Shown piece after piece: positions 6,918-10,306 of a DNA stretch of 10,306 nt. The DNA is from an uncultured Flavobacteriales bacterium. Its GTDB lineage: Bacteria > Bacteroidota > Bacteroidia > Palsa-965. The notes beneath the pieces were generated by a model that did no database searches, had not been told where the DNA came from, and was given only the letters and a program-made list of their open reading frames with translations. The stretch covers positions 1 through 10,306 of the forward strand of contig CALJIF010000128.1 in the NCBI GenBank assembly GCA_937974275.1, written 5' to 3'. The position numbers and the translations under genes were made by a program. How positions within the stretch are numbered: position 1 is the stretch's first letter; each line of letters starts with the position of its first letter.

Positions 6918-7485
6918 ACCAAAGTTCTTTTCCCGACCGAGGCCCAATTGAAGTAGCACAAGGTTCCATGGTTACAATCGTAAAATCTTTTGCGAACAGC
7001 GATTCGTATTCTGCCTTGCTTCCACCAAAGGGCGGATGCGGATTGCCAAAATCGGTATTGAATAGTAAGCCGGCCAAAACACCGCCCGACTTTATGACTT
7101 TTGACATTTGTTGCTCGTAACGAGTACGCATAGAAGGATCCAAAGCACAAAAGAATGTCTGTTCAATAGCAACGTCCCATTGTCGTGGGTGCGGTTCAAA
7201 AAAGTCCTGACACAATATTTGACTTTCCGGAAAATCATGGAATCGTGCTTTGAATGACGCAACTGCTAAAGGCGAAATATCCATGATGTAAATATTCTTA
7301 AATCCGGCCCTAAACAACGCTTCCGCCTCATAAGCATTGCCGCAGCCGGGAATTAAGATATAATCATCTTTTGGAAGTTTCTTGGCAAATTCCATCAATG
7401 CCGGTGATGCATATCCGATATCCCAGCCGGTTTCGCCTTTTTTCCAGCGTTCATTCCAATAGTCTCCGTCAAATTGCTGTTCCAT
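6898..7485 (-). CDS. TPMT-like class I SAM-dependent methyltransferase
   Basis: This 195-residue cytoplasmic protein has the features of the thiopurine S-methyltransferase family: YWNERWKKGETGWDIGYASP at 9-28, SAM-binding motif I in ILIPGCGNAYEAEAL at 43-57, the acidic end of strand 2 in IYIMDISPLAV at 65-75, the family signature IEQTFFCALDPSMRTRY at 107-123, and a C-terminal GKELWFELRRK. Family members methylate thiols, selenium or tellurium compounds, or halides; the substrate here is unknown. The ATG at 7483-7485 begins at the family's usual N-terminus. A TAACTTTA promoter element ends 4 nt before it. Its 3' end overlaps the NlpC/P60 gene, and it is divergent from prmA, another methyltransferase of a quite different family. 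Confidence 0.9.
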   Translation of the reverse strand: MEQQFDGDYWNERWKKGETGWDIGYASPALMEFAKKLPKDDYILIPGCGNAYEAEALFRAGFKNIYIMDISPLAVASFKARFHDFPESQILCQDFFEPHPRQWDVAIEQTFFCALDPSMRTRYEQQMSKVIKSGGVLAGLLFNTDFGNPHPPFGGSKAEYESLFAKDFTIVTMEPCATSIGPRSGKELWFELRRK

Positions 7486-7583
7486 GCCGTAAAGTTAACT
7501 TACCGACGGGGATCATGCTGTTAAAAACTGCGCTCCCAAAAATTCGGATAAGCCATGGAATGGAAGTAAACTTACAGATCAAT
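7486..7583. other. Intergenic region between divergent methyltransferase and prmA genes
   Basis: This 98-nt gap is the longest in the window. It holds the minus-strand TAACTTTA element and the AAGTTAACTT palindrome (7492-7501) at its left end. For prmA I find no exact TAnnTTTG; a degenerate TAAACTTA around 7567-7574 is the best candidate and is weak. No small gene or RNA is apparent. Confidence 0.4.
7490..7497 (-). promoter_or_regulatory. Bacteroidota -7 promoter element (TAACTTTA) for the methyltransferase-NlpC/P60 pair
   Basis: On the minus strand this reads TAACTTTA, one mismatch from TAnnTTTG, ending 4 nt before the ATG at 7485. It overlaps the 10-bp perfect palindrome AAGTTAACTT at 7492-7501, which could serve as an operator or be chance. 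No clear -33 box is seen. Confidence 0.4.
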
Positions 7584-8426
7584 ATGTTCGAAGATTACAT
7601 CCGATTAACCGCAACAGTCGAACCACTTTTTCCGGGTAACGATCTGCTCATTACCGAACTGGGAGAACGTGGATTCGATACGTTTGAAGAAACTCCAACC
7701 GGTGTAGTGGCATTTGCTCCGAAGTCAATTTATTCTGATTCATTAATTGCTGATATTCAAAGCATTAAAATTAATGATGTGAACTTCAGTTTTAATATTG
7801 ATACCGTAGCCGGTGAAAACTGGAATGCCACATGGGAAGCCAATTTTGAGCCTGTTGTCGTTGCCGATAATTGTATCATTCGGGCGCCGTTTCATGTCAA
7901 ACAAGGCAACCTTGAATTCGATTTAATTATCGAACCGCAACAATCTTTCGGAACCGGACACCACCAAACCACGCGTTTAATAGCCCGTAAGTTATTAACA
8001 ATGAAACTTACGGGGACGACCGTAATGGATATGGGAACCGGAACCGGAGTGCTTGCCATTCTTGCCGTAAAACGTGGCGCAACGGAGGTGGAAGGTGTTG
8101 ATATTGAATTGAATGCTGTGGAAAATGCGCATCATAACGCAAGACTTAATGAAATCGAATCAATTAATTGGGAGCAAGGGGATGACAGCAATCTCGATGG
8201 CAAAATCTTTGATGTGTTAATCGCCAATATCAACCGCAATGTATTATTAAGCGCAATGCCGCGTTATAGCAAAGCGGTTAATCCGGGAGGAAGTTTGTTG
8301 TTGAGTGGATTTTTTACGGCGGATGAACCCATCTTGAGGGAATCAGCTGAGAAATACGGCTTTGTTTTTGAAGATAAAGCACAAGAAGAAGATTGGCTCA
8401 TGTTACATTTTAAAAAGTTAGCCTAG
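7584..8426 (+). CDS. prmA: Ribosomal protein L11 methyltransferase PrmA
   Basis: PrmA adds methyl groups from SAM to amino groups of ribosomal protein L11. The 280-residue product has the N-terminal substrate-recognition domain (MFEDYIRLTATVEPLFPGND, ITELGERGFDTFEETPTGVV), the ENWNATWEANFEPVVV linker motif at 78-93, the hallmark EPQQSFGTGHHQTTRL at 117-132, SAM motif I VMDMGTGTGVLAI at 147-159, GVDIELNAVENA at 171-182, and IANINRNVLL at 213-222 in the active-site loop. The length is usual for the family. The frame stays open upstream to 7371, but homology begins at MFEDYIRL, so ATG 7584 is the start; the upstream part lies over the divergent methyltransferase gene. ATGs at 7515 and 7560 would only add unrelated residues. 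The promoter is not clear. The large exported gene follows after 3 nt. Confidence 0.95.
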   Translation: MFEDYIRLTATVEPLFPGNDLLITELGERGFDTFEETPTGVVAFAPKSIYSDSLIADIQSIKINDVNFSFNIDTVAGENWNATWEANFEPVVVADNCIIRAPFHVKQGNLEFDLIIEPQQSFGTGHHQTTRLIARKLLTMKLTGTTVMDMGTGTGVLAILAVKRGATEVEGVDIELNAVENAHHNARLNEIESINWEQGDDSNLDGKIFDVLIANINRNVLLSAMPRYSKAVNPGGSLLLSGFFTADEPILRESAEKYGFVFEDKAQEEDWLMLHFKKLA

Positions 8427-8429
8427 AAT

Positions 8430-10306
8430 ATGAGAATGATGTTTCGTGTACTTTTTACAGGGATGCTTTTCAGCATGACCTTTTCGTTGCAGGCACAACA
8501 AATGCCTAAGAGTTTCTCGGAAGATCCGGTGAAGTTTATCGAGGAAATGAAAAAGTTCTTCGAAGATTACGAGAAAAAAGAAGGACGTGATTTCATTAAC
8601 GACTTCAACGAAAAATATTGGTTAACCAATCGTGTTGACGATAACATGAAGCAGGTGATGTATAAAAACACCAATGCCATGTTGAAGAAAAAGTTCCGTC
8701 CTTCTCCCGAGTATTTCGCGTATTTCCGCACCATCATGGGACTGATTGACAACAACACTCCCGCTGCAACGATCAATGCTTGGCAGGGCTGTTTTGTCAG
8801 TATGAGTAACAGCAAAACATCCAAGCCATTCTCGGATTTCATCCTCATGGGTGAATCATTCTTTAAAGAAAATCGCTTTTTCAAAGCTGCTTCCGGTTCG
8901 TGGAGCGCATATGGTGGCACATGGTCATTTGCTTGCGATACAGTTGCGACTATTCGTTTCAATAATGTCACATTGAGCGGTCTTAATCGCAACGACAGCA
9001 TTGTGATTTACAAAACCAGCGGAACTTATTATATCTCCAAAGGAACTTTCGAAGGAACAGGTGGGCGCATCAATTTCAAACGGGCGAACATGAAGGAAAA
9101 TGAAGTATACGCCGATTTGAAAAAGTATTCCATTACGCTCAAAAGCATGGCCTATCAGGCCGATTCGGTTACATTTTACAACACGATTTACTTCAAAGAC
9201 AAACCGCTTCTGGGTAAAATAACCGATAAAGCTGTTGCTGATGTAAAACCGGAAACCGCCCAGTATCCGAAGTTTGAGTCGTACAGTTCGCGTTATCGAA
9301 TAACAGCGATGTATCCGAATGTTGATTTTGAAGGTGGTTTTACGCAGCAGGGTGGCAAGTTTATCGCATCCGGATCGAAGGAAAATCCGTCGCGCTTTGT
9401 ATTTAAGCGTAACGGGAAAGACTTTCTGACGGTTTCTTCCACATCATTCTTCATTTCCGAAGGACGAATTACCGGCAGTAACACGCGTATTAAATTCAAC
9501 TTTGACACGGATTCAATTGTGCATCCTGCTGTTGAGTTCAAATATTTCATTGATAGTTCTCGCGTAACGCTGTATCGCCCGGAAGAAGGGGCTTCACAGG
9601 CACCATACTATAATTCCTTCCACAAGATTGATATGTATGTGGAACAAATTGAATGGAAAACTTCCGAACCTACGATGTACATGAGTACGTTGCCGGGATC
9701 GACTTTAGGTGAAGCAAAATTTCCTTCCGCCGATTATTACCGTCAGTATTTGTACGATCGTCTGCAGGGAATGGAACCTGTTCACCCGCTTATTAAAATT
9801 CGAAATTTCGTGCGGGATGCCAATGCCGGCATGAAAACTTTTACGATGTTAGATTTGGCGCGATTCTGGAAAATGGACGTCATTAACCTACGTCCTATGA
9901 TTATGGATTTGTCGAATCAGGGCTTCCTCATCTACGATCCTAACACAGACATGGTGACTTATCTGGATAAGTGCGACACGTACATTGCAGCTCGTGCAGG
10001 CAAGAAAGATTACGACAATATCATGTTCGAATCTAAGGTTCGTCCGGGAACACCAAATGCTAAAATCAACTTGTTAAACTACGACATGACGTTGTTCGGA
10101 GTAAAGGAAGTTGCATTGAGTGATTCACAAAACGTGGTTGTCTTTCCTAAAGGAGATCAATTGATTTTGAAGAAAGACCGCAACTTTAATTTCGAAGGAT
10201 CTATTCTCGCCGGTCGATTCGATTATTACGGTAAGTTGTTTTCGTTCAACTACAATACGTTCAAGTTGAATCTGCTCAACGTAGATTCAGTGCGAATTTG
10301 GGTAGA
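8430..10306 (+). CDS. Large exported protein of unknown function, 3' end outside window
   Basis: The frame is open from ATG 8430 to the window end, giving 625 residues with no stop. It begins with a signal peptide (MRMMFRVLFTGMLFSMTFSL then QAQQ). Residues 30-150 are helical and charged (FIEEMKKFFEDYEKKEGRD, KYWLTNRVDDNMKQ). From about 155 on it is mostly beta-rich, with repeating units containing a G-x-F/W strand and a DS-hydrophobic strand: GGTWSFACDTVATIRF, NDSIVIYKTSG, ADSVTFYN, FEGGFTQQGGKFIASGS, TDSIVHPAVEFKYFIDSSRVTLYR and VDSVRIWV. A helical insert near 460-520 (MLDLARFWKMDVINLRPM, then GFLIYDPNTDMVTYLDK) looks unlike the rest. I do not recognise a named domain, though large exported proteins of this look are common in Bacteroidota. 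It starts 3 nt after the prmA stop, so it is probably co-transcribed with it. ATGs at 8436 and 8439 are alternative starts. Confidence 0.85.
   Translation, partial: MRMMFRVLFTGMLFSMTFSLQAQQMPKSFSEDPVKFIEEMKKFFEDYEKKEGRDFINDFNEKYWLTNRVDDNMKQVMYKNTNAMLKKKFRPSPEYFAYFRTIMGLIDNNTPAATINAWQGCFVSMSNSKTSKPFSDFILMGESFFKENRFFKAASGSWSAYGGTWSFACDTVATIRFNNVTLSGLNRNDSIVIYKTSGTYYISKGTFEGTGGRINFKRANMKENEVYADLKKYSITLKSMAYQADSVTFYNTIYFKDKPLLGKITDKAVADVKPETAQYPKFESYSSRYRITAMYPNVDFEGGFTQQGGKFIASGSKENPSRFVFKRNGKDFLTVSSTSFFISEGRITGSNTRIKFNFDTDSIVHPAVEFKYFIDSSRVTLYRPEEGASQAPYYNSFHKIDMYVEQIEWKTSEPTMYMSTLPGSTLGEAKFPSADYYRQYLYDRLQGMEPVHPLIKIRNFVRDANAGMKTFTMLDLARFWKMDVINLRPMIMDLSNQGFLIYDPNTDMVTYLDKCDTYIAARAGKKDYDNIMFESKVRPGTPNAKINLLNYDMTLFGVKEVALSDSQNVVVFPKGDQLILKKDRNFNFEGSILAGRFDYYGKLFSFNYNTFKLNLLNVDSVRIWV

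Noticed and set aside
7371..7583. 71-codon upstream extension of the prmA frame
   Set aside because: It has no PrmA homology, overlaps the divergent methyltransferase gene on the opposite strand, and the family N-terminus fits ATG 7584.
8567..9001. 144-codon minus-strand open frame inside the large exported gene
   Set aside because: The plus frame has a signal peptide and coherent protein pattern; the minus frame looks like a shadow with no recognisable motif.
1..10306. Mobile element, CRISPR array, tRNA/rRNA gene or defence system
   Set aside because: Nearly all bases are covered by recognisable or coherent coding sequence, gaps are short, and I saw no direct repeats, spacers, transposase motifs or cloverleaf sequences.

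Overview
The window looks like ordinary chromosomal DNA of a member of the Bacteroidota, probably in or near the Flavobacteriales/Sphingobacteriales. I base this on four things: a topoisomerase IV A subunit of the type seen in that phylum, a DUF4294-type secreted protein, a very large exported protein typical of the group, and promoter elements of the Bacteroidota form TAnnTTTG just upstream of genes. Shine-Dalgarno sequences are weak or absent. GC content looks moderate (mid-40s by eye) and even, and I see no sign of a recently acquired segment. The exact genus cannot be read from the sequence.

Layout, left to right. Bases 1-2064 (+) hold the 3' two-thirds or so of parC followed 3 nt later by an atypical SDR protein of the TIP30/YbjT kind. 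Bases 2121-3134 (-) hold a family 2 glycosyltransferase with an extra Rossmann-like C-terminal domain, convergent with the SDR gene. Bases 3161-4141 (+) hold the two-domain Sua5-type threonylcarbamoyl-AMP synthase (tRNA t6A), divergent from the glycosyltransferase. Bases 4179-5663 (+) hold a biotin carboxylase subunit (accC). Bases 5769-6377 (+) hold a secreted DUF4294-like protein. Bases 6378-7485 (-) hold an overlapping pair, a TPMT-like methyltransferase followed by an exported NlpC/P60 peptidase. Bases 7584-8426 (+) hold prmA, and 8430 to the window end (+) is the 5' part of a large exported protein of unknown function.

The genes are mainly housekeeping (DNA topology, tRNA and ribosomal protein modification, fatty acid or propionate metabolism, cell wall turnover), in short transcription units rather than one pathway operon. 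All intergenic gaps are short, under about 110 nt. There are no tRNAs, rRNAs, insertion sequences, CRISPR arrays or attachment sites that I can see.

The most interesting observations are: (1) a likely sliding-clamp-binding pentapeptide, QMELF, as the last five residues of ParC; (2) a mirrored pair of TATCTTTR promoter elements in the 44-nt gap between glycosyltransferase and sua5, which implies mutually exclusive transcription and start codons at or next to the transcript 5' ends; (3) the same 4-5 nt spacing between promoter element and start codon at four genes; (4) a non-ATG, overlapping start for the NlpC/P60 protein; and (5) the large exported protein with repeated beta-rich modules and a segment resembling a winged helix. 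I found no clear evidence of a novel defence or mobile system here.
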